Below, in pieces: positions 1 through 8,079 of a stretch of DNA of 64,000 nt (positions are counted from its first letter, which is position 1; each line of letters starts with the position of its first letter). The notes beneath the pieces are model-generated. The model had not been told where the DNA came from, did no database searches, and saw nothing but the letters and a program-made list of their open reading frames with translations. The translations under genes and the position numbers were made by a program. The DNA comes from Nitrospira sp. (lineage in GTDB: Bacteria; Nitrospirota; Nitrospiria; Nitrospirales; Nitrospiraceae): positions 1-64,000 of the forward strand of contig JAURZE010000033.1 of the NCBI GenBank assembly GCA_030653545.1, in the 5' to 3' direction.

Positions 1-67
1 ATCGCTCGCGGCGGGTGGATTTGCGATACGGCTCGAACGTGGCCTCGGCAAATGTCGCTTGCTGCAT
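1..67 (-). CDS. IS5-family transposase, N-terminal fragment (cut by window edge)
   Basis: Only the first 22 codons are visible: ATG at 67-65, then residues beginning MQQATFAEATFEPYRKSTRR. This MQQ-TFA...F..YRK.TR.E pattern is the usual N-terminus of IS5-group DDE transposases (recognised from memory of the family). A GGAGG Shine-Dalgarno sits 8-12 bases upstream of the ATG. The catalytic DDE residues lie outside the window, so nothing can be said about activity. The gene reads away from the IS terminus at 136, as expected for this family. Confidence 0.7.
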   Translation of the reverse strand, partial: MQQATFAEATFEPYRKSTRRER

Positions 68-136
68 GGACGCGCCTCCAGTTCAGTGCGATATTTCTCT
101 TAGCACATCAGGCGAGGCGAATAAATCAGACCTTCC
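1..136 (-). mobile_element. IS5-family-like insertion sequence, one end only
   Basis: This is the left terminus of an insertion sequence that continues off the window. The outer end, read on the minus strand from 136, begins GGAAGGTCTGATTTATTCGC, which resembles the terminal inverted repeats of the IS5 group (GGAAGGTGCGAA...). The four bases just outside (137-140) are CTAG, matching the 4-bp CTAR-type target typical of that group. A transposase start lies about 70 bp inside the end. The opposite end and its target duplication are outside the window, so completeness cannot be judged. Confidence 0.7.
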
Positions 137-160
137 CTAGATGATAAATAGCTCCTTCTA

Positions 161-395
161 CAGGATGCTCAAAATGGCCACTGTTCTCACCCACCCAACC
201 CCGGCGCGCCGAGACGCACCGTTCCGCGGGTAAGGCCGCAGCGAGTGACGGACCGAGGAGGTACATACCAAGCTTCGCTTGAGCCGCTCGCTTCGATCCC
301 ATGCGAGCGGAGAGGTACCTTTCCTCCAGTAGGCTTGGTACGTTGAGGGTCTGAACGATGCGAGAACGCCGCTGGCGGACATTTTCAGCATCCTG
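161..395. repeat. 235-bp palindromic MITE-like dispersed repeat
   Basis: The two ends are inverted copies: CAGGATGCTCAAAATGGCC at 161-179 and the reverse complement of CAGGATGCTGAAAATGTCC at 377-395, with 2 mismatches in 19. Internally there are more inverted pairs (TACCAAGC/GCTTGGTA, GCTCGC/GCGAGC), so the transcript would fold into a long branched hairpin. There is no convincing coding frame. The right end directly abuts the stop codon of the nucleotidyltransferase gene (TAA, 398-396). I recall similar AGGATGCTGAAAA-ended repeats as common in Nitrospira genomes. It may be a MITE, a REP-type element or a terminator-like unit. Confidence 0.65.
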
Positions 396-1142
396 TTATC
401 CCGAAGGAAGCTTCCTATCCTCCAACCGCAGCAAACCGGCCTTCACATCCCGTTCGGCCTGCCCATAGCGTTCCGACGTCCCCACATCGGACCAGTACCC
501 TTTCAGGTCATAGCCCAACAGCGGTTCGCCCCGCCCGATCGCGGCCACATAGGGATCGATGATCGACGACGCCACTTCTCGTGGAATATCCCGCAAGAGC
601 CTGGAGTGCAGAATATGGATGCCGGCAAACATGCGCGGCCTCGTCGGCATGGCGGCCTCCGCCAGGCCTTTCCCATTGATCCGGACGATGCGATCATCCG
701 CCCCCACTTCGACGAGTCCCCATTTCACCGCATCGGGATCCTCCCGCAGCACCAGCGTCGCCAGGGCCTTGCGCTCATGGTGGAACGCACACAGCGCCGC
801 GAGATCCAGATCAAACAGCGTGTCGCCATTCAGGATCAACACCGCCTCGTTGGAGAAGTACCGCTCGGCCTGCTTGATCCCCCCGCCCGTCCCTAAGATG
901 ATAGGCTCGTGCGAATAAAGAAGCCGCAACCCGAACTGCGCACCAGTCCCCAGCGCCTGCTCGATCATCGGGCCGAGGTGATGCAGATTGATCACCACAT
1001 CGCGGAATCCGTGCTGCTTGAGCAGCAGAAGATTCCACACGATGAGCGGAGTGCCGGCAACCGGAAGCAGGGGTTTGGGGATCGTGTTCGTCAGCGGCCG
1101 GAGGCGGGTACCGAAACCCGCCGCGAGAATCATGGCTTTCAC
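396..1142 (-). CDS. murU: NDP-sugar pyrophosphorylase, MurU-like (N-acetylmuramate-1-phosphate uridylyltransferase)
   Basis: A 248-aa nucleotidyltransferase. The N-terminus carries the nucleotide-binding signature AAGFGTRLRPLT followed by PKPLLP. The GTGGG and LILNGDTLFDLDL motifs are the substrate-loop and metal-aspartate elements of the family. The start is GTG at 1142, overlapping the upstream kinase stop as GTGA, so translation is probably coupled. Pairing with an aminoglycoside-phosphotransferase-like kinase is the arrangement of the AmgK-MurU cell-wall recycling pair, which converts recovered N-acetylmuramate to UDP-MurNAc. Without experiment a mannose-1-phosphate guanylyltransferase role is also possible. 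Its stop codon is flush with the 161-395 repeat. Confidence 0.75.
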   Translation of the reverse strand: MKAMILAAGFGTRLRPLTNTIPKPLLPVAGTPLIVWNLLLLKQHGFRDVVINLHHLGPMIEQALGTGAQFGLRLLYSHEPIILGTGGGIKQAERYFSNEAVLILNGDTLFDLDLAALCAFHHERKALATLVLREDPDAVKWGLVEVGADDRIVRINGKGLAEAAMPTRPRMFAGIHILHSRLLRDIPREVASSIIDPYVAAIGRGEPLLGYDLKGYWSDVGTSERYGQAERDVKAGLLRLEDRKLPSG

Positions 1143-2242
1143 TGAAGTTCAGGCACATACGGCGTGAGGTGCTTGCGGAGCGGCGCGAGCTCCGGATACC
1201 GCTGAAGATTCCGTTTCACATACCCCAAGACGCGCGGGATATCGGCCAGAAATTTGGGGTTGCCCTTCACCCGGTCGATGTAGACAAACCGTCCGGCGGC
1301 TTTCATATTCCGTTGAATGCTGGTGAGATCGAACAAGCGCCGGAAGGCGTCGCGGTTGGTCCAGACATGCCGATGCTCAGCCAGCTGATCGAGATAGTAA
1401 TTCACCAACTGATCCACTAGCGGCTCATCGAGCGCGATGTAGGCATCGCGCAAGAGGGAGGCCAGGTCATAGGTCGCCGGACCCATCAGCGCATCTTGAA
1501 AATCGATGACGCCAAGGCGTAGGCCGTCGACCATCAGATTGCGCGAATGATAATCTCGATGGGTGAACACCCTGGGCTGCCCGGCCAAATGTTCGGAAAT
1601 CTTTTCGAACTCCCCGCGGATCGCCGTCCAGTCCTCCGAGCACATCGGCTTACCCTGGCGCGCCACGATCCCGTACTCCAGGAAATGATCGAACTCCCAC
1701 ATGAGCAACGGCACATCGAAACTCCGGTGGAACGCCAGACAACCGGGATCGGCCGGCGAGGTCGCCTTCACCTGCATCTGAACCAGCACATTAATCGCTT
1801 GTTTGTATCGCGACTCCAGACTCGGCGCATCGGCATCACGCACCGCTTCGGCAAGCGTCAGATCGCCGAAATCTTCGAGATACAGCAACCCGGCGACATG
1901 GTCATAGTGATGCAGCGTCGGGACCGACACGCCGGCCTTCCCGAGATGCGACAGAATATTCAGAAAGGGCAACTCGGTGATCTGATGCATCGCTCCGCTG
2001 ACCGCTTCTTCCGATTGCTTAAACCCCTCCGGCTCTGCGAGTTGCATGAGGATCACGGAGTGGGGCGGACCGCCGGCCAGGACGGCGCGGAAGTAGCGCC
2101 GATTCGACGCATCCCCCGGCAAGGGCTGAAGTTCGCGCAAAACCAGACCGGGACTCAGCCGCGATTCAATGGTGCGGGCGACGAGGGCTTGATCAGGAGG
2201 TGTGAGAGGCCCCTTCGGTGGAGCCGGGTTCGCAGTAGTCAT
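1139..2242 (-). CDS. amgK: Phosphotransferase, AmgK-like sugar kinase
   Basis: A 367-aa protein of the aminoglycoside phosphotransferase/choline kinase fold. The catalytic-loop motif THRDYHSRNLMV (Brenner motif H-x-D-x-x-x-x-N) and the following metal-binding GVIDFQDALMGP are intact. In the AmgK-MurU route this kinase phosphorylates the anomeric position of MurNAc or GlcNAc, making the substrate for the adjacent nucleotidyltransferase. No Shine-Dalgarno precedes the ATG. Instead a near-consensus sigma-70 promoter ends only 9 bp upstream, so the mRNA may be leaderless. The precise sugar substrate is inferred from context only. Confidence 0.75.
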   Translation of the reverse strand: MTTANPAPPKGPLTPPDQALVARTIESRLSPGLVLRELQPLPGDASNRRYFRAVLAGGPPHSVILMQLAEPEGFKQSEEAVSGAMHQITELPFLNILSHLGKAGVSVPTLHHYDHVAGLLYLEDFGDLTLAEAVRDADAPSLESRYKQAINVLVQMQVKATSPADPGCLAFHRSFDVPLLMWEFDHFLEYGIVARQGKPMCSEDWTAIRGEFEKISEHLAGQPRVFTHRDYHSRNLMVDGLRLGVIDFQDALMGPATYDLASLLRDAYIALDEPLVDQLVNYYLDQLAEHRHVWTNRDAFRRLFDLTSIQRNMKAAGRFVYIDRVKGNPKFLADIPRVLGYVKRNLQRYPELAPLRKHLTPYVPELQ

Positions 2243-2251
2243 ACGCGCCGG

Positions 2252-2280
2252 ATTATACCCAGTGGCCGAAAGGTTGTCAC
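2252..2280 (-). promoter_or_regulatory. Sigma-70 promoter for the amgK-murU pair
   Basis: On the minus strand GTGACA (2280-2275) is followed by a 17-bp spacer and a perfect TATAAT (2257-2252). Transcription would be expected to start near 2245, two or three bases before the amgK ATG at 2242. That would leave no room for a ribosome binding site. Confidence 0.6.
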
Positions 2281-2418
2281 GAAGACTACAGAATTTTGAA
2301 TGGAATTGAGGGGTTTATTATCACAAGTCGCGGAAGGACAAGCGTAGACATATCACTGATACTCGCCCATTCTCCGGATACATCATGCCGCTTGCGGAAT
2401 CGTTGCGGGCTGACCTCC

Positions 2419-5400
2419 TTATGGCTTCTGGGAAGGCAGCCATCGACTGAGCGCATCGGCGAAACCTTGCGACTGGACCGGCTTGCTAAGGTAATCATCC
2501 ATTCCCGCCTTGAGACATCGTTCCCGATCTTCGACCATGGCATTCGCGGTCATCGCCACGATGGTGAGATGGAGCCCGGCTCGCTCTTCTAGGCGAATCA
2601 GACGCGTCGCCTCGAAGCCGTCCATCTCCGGCATCTGACAATCCATGAAAACGATGGAATAGGGCAGTCGCGCCACCGCCTGGACGGCTTCTCGTCCATT
2701 GGCCGCCACGTCCACCCGACATCCGAACTTTTCCAACATCTTGACCGCCACCTTCTGGTTCACCGGGTTGTCCTCAACCACCAAGACCCGGCCGCGGAGA
2801 CCAGACTGAGCTTCGGCCAGACTGTGCCGGGTGACGATGGTCTTCGTCTCACGAGACAACGACTCGACAAGCGGTCGCTCCACTCCCCTCAGGACGAGAC
2901 TCAAGCAATCGAGTAATTGAGCTTGACGCATCGGCTTGGTGAGATACGCCGCAATGCCCGCATCCCGAGCAGTCGTCATGTCTCCGCGTCGGCCAAGGGA
3001 GGTAAACAAGACCAAATGGACCGAGCTGATCGCCGGATCGACCTTGATTCGTCGAGCCAACTCAATACCATCCATGTCAGGAATGTGCATATCGAGAATG
3101 GCCAGGTCGAAGGGGCGGCCCTCATCGGCTGCGCGCCGGAGTGCCTCCAACGCGTGATGACCGTTCTCTGCGCTCTCATGCGCCATTCCCTGAGCCTTGA
3201 ATTGCTGCTCGAGAATTTTCCGGTTCATCGCGTTATCGTCCACAATCAACGCCTTGCGCCCACGAAGAGGGATGAGCAGGCGACCCGAGGGCTCCGCCCC
3301 ATGACGCCCCTCCGGCTGCCGGGTTAATCGCACCGTGAACCAGAACCGGCTGCCTTCGCCAGGCACGCTCTCTACCCCGATGCGCCCCTGCATCAGTTCC
3401 GTCAATTGCTTGCAAATGGCGAGTCCGAGGCCGGTACCACCATACTTGCGCGCCATCGACCCGTCGGCCTGCACAAAGGGCTGAAAGATATTGGCGCACT
3501 GCGTCGCCGTCATACCGATTCCCGTGTCGGCGACTTCAAATCGCAGTTCGACGCTGGGCTGTTCCTGGGTTCCGGCCTGCCCGACGACACTGACCGTGAC
3601 AACGACCTCGCCACGTTCGGTAAACTTGATCGCGTTGCCGATCAGATTCGTCAAAATCTGTCGCAGACGGCCGGGGTCTCCGCAGACCGCGGTCGGAACC
3701 GTCCCGTTGATCAGACAGGCTAGTTCCAACCCTTTGCTGTGCGCACGTTCGGCCTGCATCGAGACGGCATCCTCGACCGTTGTGCGAAGATCGAAATCCA
3801 ACAACTCCAGATCGAGCTTGCGGGCGTCTATTTTGGAAAAATCGAGAATGTCATTGATGATGTCGAGCAACACTTCTCCCGAGCAGCGAATCATCTCGGC
3901 ATACTCTCGCTGTTCCGCCGTTAGCTCGGTATCGAGCAGTAGGCCCGTCGTGCCGATAACCCCGTTCATTGGCGTGCGGATCTCGTGACTCATCGTAGCA
4001 AGGAACTCGCCTTTCGCTCGACTGCCGGATTCTGCCGCTTCTTTTGCGACGAGCAATTCTTTCTCCGCCCGTTTGCGTTCGGAGATATCGCGGATAATGC
4101 CGCTGTAGAACGATGTTCCCTCCGTTTCCCAGGTTCCGAGCGAGAGATCGATCGGGAATTCAGTTCCGTCCTTGCGCAGGCCATGCACTTCTGTGATCTT
4201 GCCGATCAGACGGGGTTGGCCCATGGCCTGGAGCCGTTGAATCCCCTGCGCATGAGCATCACGGTAACGAGGCGGTATCATCACGGTCAACGGCCGGCCG
4301 ATGACCTCGAACGCCGCATATCCGAACAGCCTCGATGCGACCGCATTCCACGAGACGATCCGGCCATCCTCATCGGCGACCACGACGGCATCGGGAGCCG
4401 ATTCCACCAGTTTCTGAAATTTGCTTTCCGCGGACTTGGCCCGCTCGTTGTCTTCCTGCGCCGCCGCACACGCGCGCTCCAGACGGCGAACGCTCCACAA
4501 TACCAGTCCAACCAGTGGCAGCAACATGCCTGCACCCGCCGCACCGACGTTCCATACAATCGTCCGAATAGGAGCCAGGATGTCGCTCCGGTCTACGCGG
4601 ACCAGGACTCCCCAGCGGAGTGCGCCAAGATCTCCGACTCCTTTCGTCATAGCATAACCCGTCACCACGTCTACCTTGCGGCGCAGATGCCGCTCTTCGA
4701 CAAAACCGGGAGGCGCCGTATCGAATAACTTCGCCGACGGCAGGCCCATTCGCTTCAGATTGGCGCGCCGTTCTTCTCTCAACAATGAATCGGCGATGAC
4801 CTCCCCCTCCCGGTTCACGAACTGATACTCGACCCGCACGTCCGTTCCCCATTGCGCCTGCAATGCGGTCACGGTCTCTACAAAGACATCCTCCAGTACC
4901 GGCAGCGCGACCCGCGAGGTGATGGTCCCGAGAAATTCGTTCCGCATCCCTCTGATCGGAGCGGTGAACGCCACCGCACTGACGCCAGGAGACTCTTCGG
5001 AGAGTTGCGCATCTCCGACAGAGATCACCCCGCGATCCTTCGATACCCGAAACCACTCTTGGCCGCTTCGATCATTGCCGATGCTGGCGGGATCGGTCGA
5101 CGCCACGATTCGCCCAGCGGAATCTGTGACACCCAGCCACGCGTACACCGGATAGACCGTCGCCATCCATGTCAGATCATCTGTCATTGCGGCGGCATCG
5201 CAACAGTGAACGGCCCCCGAACGGGCCATCATCTGAATATCGCCGTAGCGTTCCGCCATCAGCAAATCGAGCTTCCCGGCAATATCCACCGCCGCGAGCG
5301 CAAGATTTTCCCCGGCCTGCGCCACCATGCGCACCTGCAGGTACTGCGACGTGGCGCTTCCCACTACGGTGACGACAAGGATGCAGGCGACAACCAGAGC

Positions 5401-5532
5401 CACCAGCCGGCGAAACTGGCCGCCCCTCACTCCGCTTGCCGTGTCCCCAGCCACATGATTCTGCGCAGAAAGCCGACGTTCACCGGAAGTCGGGGGCAGA
5501 CCGGATGGAGCCCCACCGCGGCAAATCATCAC
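2419..5532 (-). CDS. Hybrid sensor histidine kinase with two receiver domains
   Basis: A 1037-aa membrane sensor. Segments in order: TM helix about 43-63; a periplasmic dCache-like region about 65-320; TM helix about 325-345; PAS about 370-490 ending in the usual IIRDISERKRAE; HisKA with phospho-acceptor His516 in MSHEIRTPMNG; HATPase with the N, G1 and G2 boxes about 620-735; receiver 1 with Asp814; receiver 2 with Asp964. There is no Hpt domain, so phosphate probably passes to a separate Hpt protein or the kinase works through its own receivers. It is monocistronic here and transcribed away from two HTH regulators that may be downstream. The stimulus cannot be deduced. A start further downstream, nearer TM1, is possible. 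Confidence 0.9.
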   Translation of the reverse strand: MMICRGGAPSGLPPTSGERRLSAQNHVAGDTASGVRGGQFRRLVALVVACILVVTVVGSATSQYLQVRMVAQAGENLALAAVDIAGKLDLLMAERYGDIQMMARSGAVHCCDAAAMTDDLTWMATVYPVYAWLGVTDSAGRIVASTDPASIGNDRSGQEWFRVSKDRGVISVGDAQLSEESPGVSAVAFTAPIRGMRNEFLGTITSRVALPVLEDVFVETVTALQAQWGTDVRVEYQFVNREGEVIADSLLREERRANLKRMGLPSAKLFDTAPPGFVEERHLRRKVDVVTGYAMTKGVGDLGALRWGVLVRVDRSDILAPIRTIVWNVGAAGAGMLLPLVGLVLWSVRRLERACAAAQEDNERAKSAESKFQKLVESAPDAVVVADEDGRIVSWNAVASRLFGYAAFEVIGRPLTVMIPPRYRDAHAQGIQRLQAMGQPRLIGKITEVHGLRKDGTEFPIDLSLGTWETEGTSFYSGIIRDISERKRAEKELLVAKEAAESGSRAKGEFLATMSHEIRTPMNGVIGTTGLLLDTELTAEQREYAEMIRCSGEVLLDIINDILDFSKIDARKLDLELLDFDLRTTVEDAVSMQAERAHSKGLELACLINGTVPTAVCGDPGRLRQILTNLIGNAIKFTERGEVVVTVSVVGQAGTQEQPSVELRFEVADTGIGMTATQCANIFQPFVQADGSMARKYGGTGLGLAICKQLTELMQGRIGVESVPGEGSRFWFTVRLTRQPEGRHGAEPSGRLLIPLRGRKALIVDDNAMNRKILEQQFKAQGMAHESAENGHHALEALRRAADEGRPFDLAILDMHIPDMDGIELARRIKVDPAISSVHLVLFTSLGRRGDMTTARDAGIAAYLTKPMRQAQLLDCLSLVLRGVERPLVESLSRETKTIVTRHSLAEAQSGLRGRVLVVEDNPVNQKVAVKMLEKFGCRVDVAANGREAVQAVARLPYSIVFMDCQMPEMDGFEATRLIRLEERAGLHLTIVAMTANAMVEDRERCLKAGMDDYLSKPVQSQGFADALSRWLPSQKP

Positions 5533-5992
5533 TTCGTCTCCATGAGGATGAGGGAGAGGAGAGGCTGGGGTTGTGTCATAGGTACGGCCGATACCGTTAA
5601 AAACCGTCTTCCGACACGTATCTGTTCGTTCTCACTGTCGCTCTATCGGACCTTCAGGCGGGACGCTTAATGCGTAAGCGTACGCGGTGAGGCAACGAGG
5701 TCTCCCGCTACTTCAAAGTTTTGCGCCTCAGGTATGATGCTACCCATTGTAGGATGTGGGTTCACGCTAATCTCGACGGATAGAGCACAACGGGTCTACC
5801 CTTAACCGGGGGACAATGGGTTACAGTTGGCTCCTAGAGAGGATTTGAATGAATCGTCACATGATCGCACTTCCTCCGGTCCCCTCCCGTTCGTTCACCG
5901 ACATACCCGCTCACGCTCGTCAAGCATGCGTGTTGCGAATTCTTTGCAACCCCCGATCATTGAATAAGACACGCGCCTGAGGGAAGCTCCCC
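5533..5992. other. Divergent intergenic region, no gene called
   Basis: This 460-bp spacer between the divergent sensor kinase and LuxR-type regulator genes should hold both promoters. A 44-codon plus-strand frame starting at 5849 has a plausible AGAGGA upstream, but its translation shows no recognisable protein character and I do not call it. No hairpin terminator or repeat stands out. Confidence 0.4.
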
Positions 5993-6715
5993 ATGAATCA
6001 ATTCCCAGAGCAAGTCCTGCTGCAGCTGGTTGAGAACGTCAAGAGCCTCTTGCATCCCTCAGTTGTTGAACGCACATTCCTAGATATCGGGGCCACTCTC
6101 GGTCGTGAAGTCATCACCCGGGTCTCCGAGCCGCCTGACACTCTCTCCTCAACCAAACAGATGCACTATCTTCGCTACAGCGAGTGGATGAGGACTCACT
6201 GGGGCTGGGATCAAACCATGTCGATCGGCACGGGAGATCACATCGAAGTGCACTGTCGAGCCTGCCCCTTTGAGAGGCTGGCGAAAGAGGATTCGCTCAT
6301 CTGCCAGCTGGAAGGGGCGATCCTGGGGGAACTAGCGGGAAAGTTGTTCGGATACAGTAAGGTGGTTGTCCAGCGCGATCAAAGCCATCCCCCGCGCAAT
6401 TGCCGGTTTCTCGTACATACGGAACGGACGCCGCAGAGCCAGGCTGCAACTGGCCTCACCTTTGCCTCCAACCGTAGTGAGGGAAAGCGTACATCTGATC
6501 AGGCTGCCGCCTCGCGGATCCTCGCTCAGCTTACCGCTCGGGAACGGCAGATTATCGCGCTGCTTGCGGAAGGACTTCCAGACAAACAAATCGCCAAGAC
6601 GCTCCACCTCAGCGTTCGAACCGTCGAAGGCCACTTGTCGAGAATCCGGCAAAAAACCGCGCTGCAGACACGCAGTGCACTGATTCGTTTCGCCCTTTGC
6701 GCCGGCACGATATGA
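5993..6715 (+). CDS. LuxR-family transcription factor with Cys-containing sensor domain
   Basis: A 240-aa regulator. The C-terminal 180-236 region is a clear LuxR/FixJ HTH (LTARERQIIALLAEG...KQIAKTLHLSVRTVEGHLSRI). The N-terminal domain has no receiver motif. It carries Cys88, Cys91, Cys104 and Cys137 spaced C-x2-C-x12-C-x32-C with glycine-rich helices between them, a layout like the methanogen-output (MetOD1)/V4R-type ligand domains, though I cannot assign the family firmly. The cysteines could bind a metal or sense redox state. It is followed 58 bp later by another LuxR-type HTH gene in the same direction. Confidence 0.8.
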   Translation: MNQFPEQVLLQLVENVKSLLHPSVVERTFLDIGATLGREVITRVSEPPDTLSSTKQMHYLRYSEWMRTHWGWDQTMSIGTGDHIEVHCRACPFERLAKEDSLICQLEGAILGELAGKLFGYSKVVVQRDQSHPPRNCRFLVHTERTPQSQAATGLTFASNRSEGKRTSDQAAASRILAQLTARERQIIALLAEGLPDKQIAKTLHLSVRTVEGHLSRIRQKTALQTRSALIRFALCAGTI

Positions 6716-6773
6716 CAGGGAGACCTTGTTCGTCCGATAACTCCGTGTCGAGAGCCGACGAAAGAGGACCGAC

Positions 6774-7514
6774 ATGCATCGTTCCGCTCGTTCTGTCGCC
6801 ATCGAAGCCCGGAACATATCGATGATTCGGCTGCTGATCGTCGATAGCCATGAAATCGCGCGAACGGGTACTCGAGCTGTCCTGAATCAAACCGAACGCA
6901 TCAGGGTCGTCGGCGAAGCGGCCACAATAGCCGCCGCCGTAGAAGCCGGGCGCCGGCTCACGCCCGAAGTCGCACTGGTGGAACTGCGCTTGCCGGACGG
7001 AAGCGGCATCGACGCCTGCCGCCGTATTCGCGAAGCCTCCCCCGGCACCCGTCTACTTGTGCTGACGCACGGCGCCGATGACGAGTCCATCGTCTCGGCT
7101 TTGCGCGCCGGCGCCACAGGATTTTTGCTCAAAACCATCAGCGGATCCGACTTAGCCAGGGCCATCGAAACCGTCGCCGACGGGCAGGCCATTCTGGATG
7201 GCGCGGTGGCGCAGCGGGTTATGACGCACCTCTGCAGCCTGTCCGTCTCAAATTGCGGGAAAATACAACCCGAGCTCTCGGCGCAAGAAAAACGGGTAAT
7301 GGATCTTGTCGCGCAGGGAAAGACCAACAAGGAAGTCGCCGCCGCACTCGGCCTCAGCGATAAGACTGTCAAAAATTATTTGAGCAACGTCTACGAAAAA
7401 CTTCAGGTCAACCGCCGGGCACAAGCCACTTCGTCCTTTATTCAACAAACACGCGAGACTTGCGGCCTCAGCATCGCCGATTTCGGATGCCCTGCCTTGC
7501 CGCCTCTGACATAA
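6774..7514 (+). CDS. NarL/FixJ-type response regulator with atypical receiver
   Basis: A 246-aa protein with an N-terminal receiver (about 18-135) and a C-terminal LuxR HTH (about 172-232; SAQEKRVMDLVAQGKTNKEVA). The receiver departs from consensus. The phospho-acceptor position reads VALVELRLPDGSG, giving Glu70 where DevR/NarL proteins have Asp, and the acidic pair is D24-S25 (VDSHE rather than VDDHE). The switch Thr (VLTHG) and the conserved Lys (FLLKT) remain. A Glu there often mimics the phosphorylated state, so the protein may be constitutively active. The 6774 start has AGAGGA upstream. An internal ATG at 6822 would begin directly at the receiver (MIRLLIVD). Confidence 0.88.
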   Translation: MHRSARSVAIEARNISMIRLLIVDSHEIARTGTRAVLNQTERIRVVGEAATIAAAVEAGRRLTPEVALVELRLPDGSGIDACRRIREASPGTRLLVLTHGADDESIVSALRAGATGFLLKTISGSDLARAIETVADGQAILDGAVAQRVMTHLCSLSVSNCGKIQPELSAQEKRVMDLVAQGKTNKEVAAALGLSDKTVKNYLSNVYEKLQVNRRAQATSSFIQQTRETCGLSIADFGCPALPPLT

Positions 7515-7568
7515 AACAGCGCCTTTTCGATCTCAAGGAGGCAGAAGACTCGCCGCTCAGAGAACGCG

Positions 7569-8003
7569 TCACAAGCGCGTTATCCCTTTGGCGCTTAGGA
7601 AGAAATAAGGGCGTGAAACACGACTGCACGAGACCGCCCCCAGCACCGAGCCCGTCACGTCCGCCAGCCAATCCTGCCAGCTTGACTCACGGAACGGCAC
7701 GAACAATTGATGAACTTCGTCGGTCACCCCATACAGCGACGCCGTCAGAATCGAAAAGAGCAACGCCCGGGCTGCCACCGATTCTGTTGCGCCCCAGCGA
7801 AACGCCCGATAGCACAACCCGCCAAGGCCCGCATACTCCAGCGCATGCAGCACCTTGTCGTTCACCGCTCCGAACAGAGACGGCAGATTGTCGTCCGGAT
7901 GCGATTGCGCCGACAGATAGAAGATCAATCCGGCATAGCCGAGCACCGGCCCCCAATACACGACGAAGCGCCTCCATCCCGTCTCTCCGGCCTGACCAGT
8001 CAC
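7569..8003 (-). CDS. VanZ-family membrane protein
   Basis: A 144-aa protein with three or four hydrophobic helices. The VanZ signatures are visible: YLSAQS near residue 30, the NDKVLHALEYAGLG segment with the conserved Lys-x-x-His, and TDEVHQLFVPFRESSWQDWLADVTGS. VanZ-like proteins are associated with teicoplanin resistance or envelope physiology, but most chromosomal copies are uncharacterised. The start is GTG at 8003. It lies convergently behind the response regulator and is divergent from the GH57 gene. Confidence 0.85.
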   Translation of the reverse strand: MTGQAGETGWRRFVVYWGPVLGYAGLIFYLSAQSHPDDNLPSLFGAVNDKVLHALEYAGLGGLCYRAFRWGATESVAARALLFSILTASLYGVTDEVHQLFVPFRESSWQDWLADVTGSVLGAVSCSRVSRPYFFLSAKGITRL

Positions 8004-8079
8004 GATACAAACTCCTCTGTTCGTTGCGCGTCTCGGACCCCTATGACATACTTCAAAAAATGAGAGAAATCACGCTCCA

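Noticed and set aside
5849-5983. A 44-codon plus-strand frame with AGAGGA upstream, between the kinase and LuxR genes
   Set aside because: Its translation is Pro/Arg rich with no hydrophobic pattern or motif, and it sits in the expected divergent promoter region.
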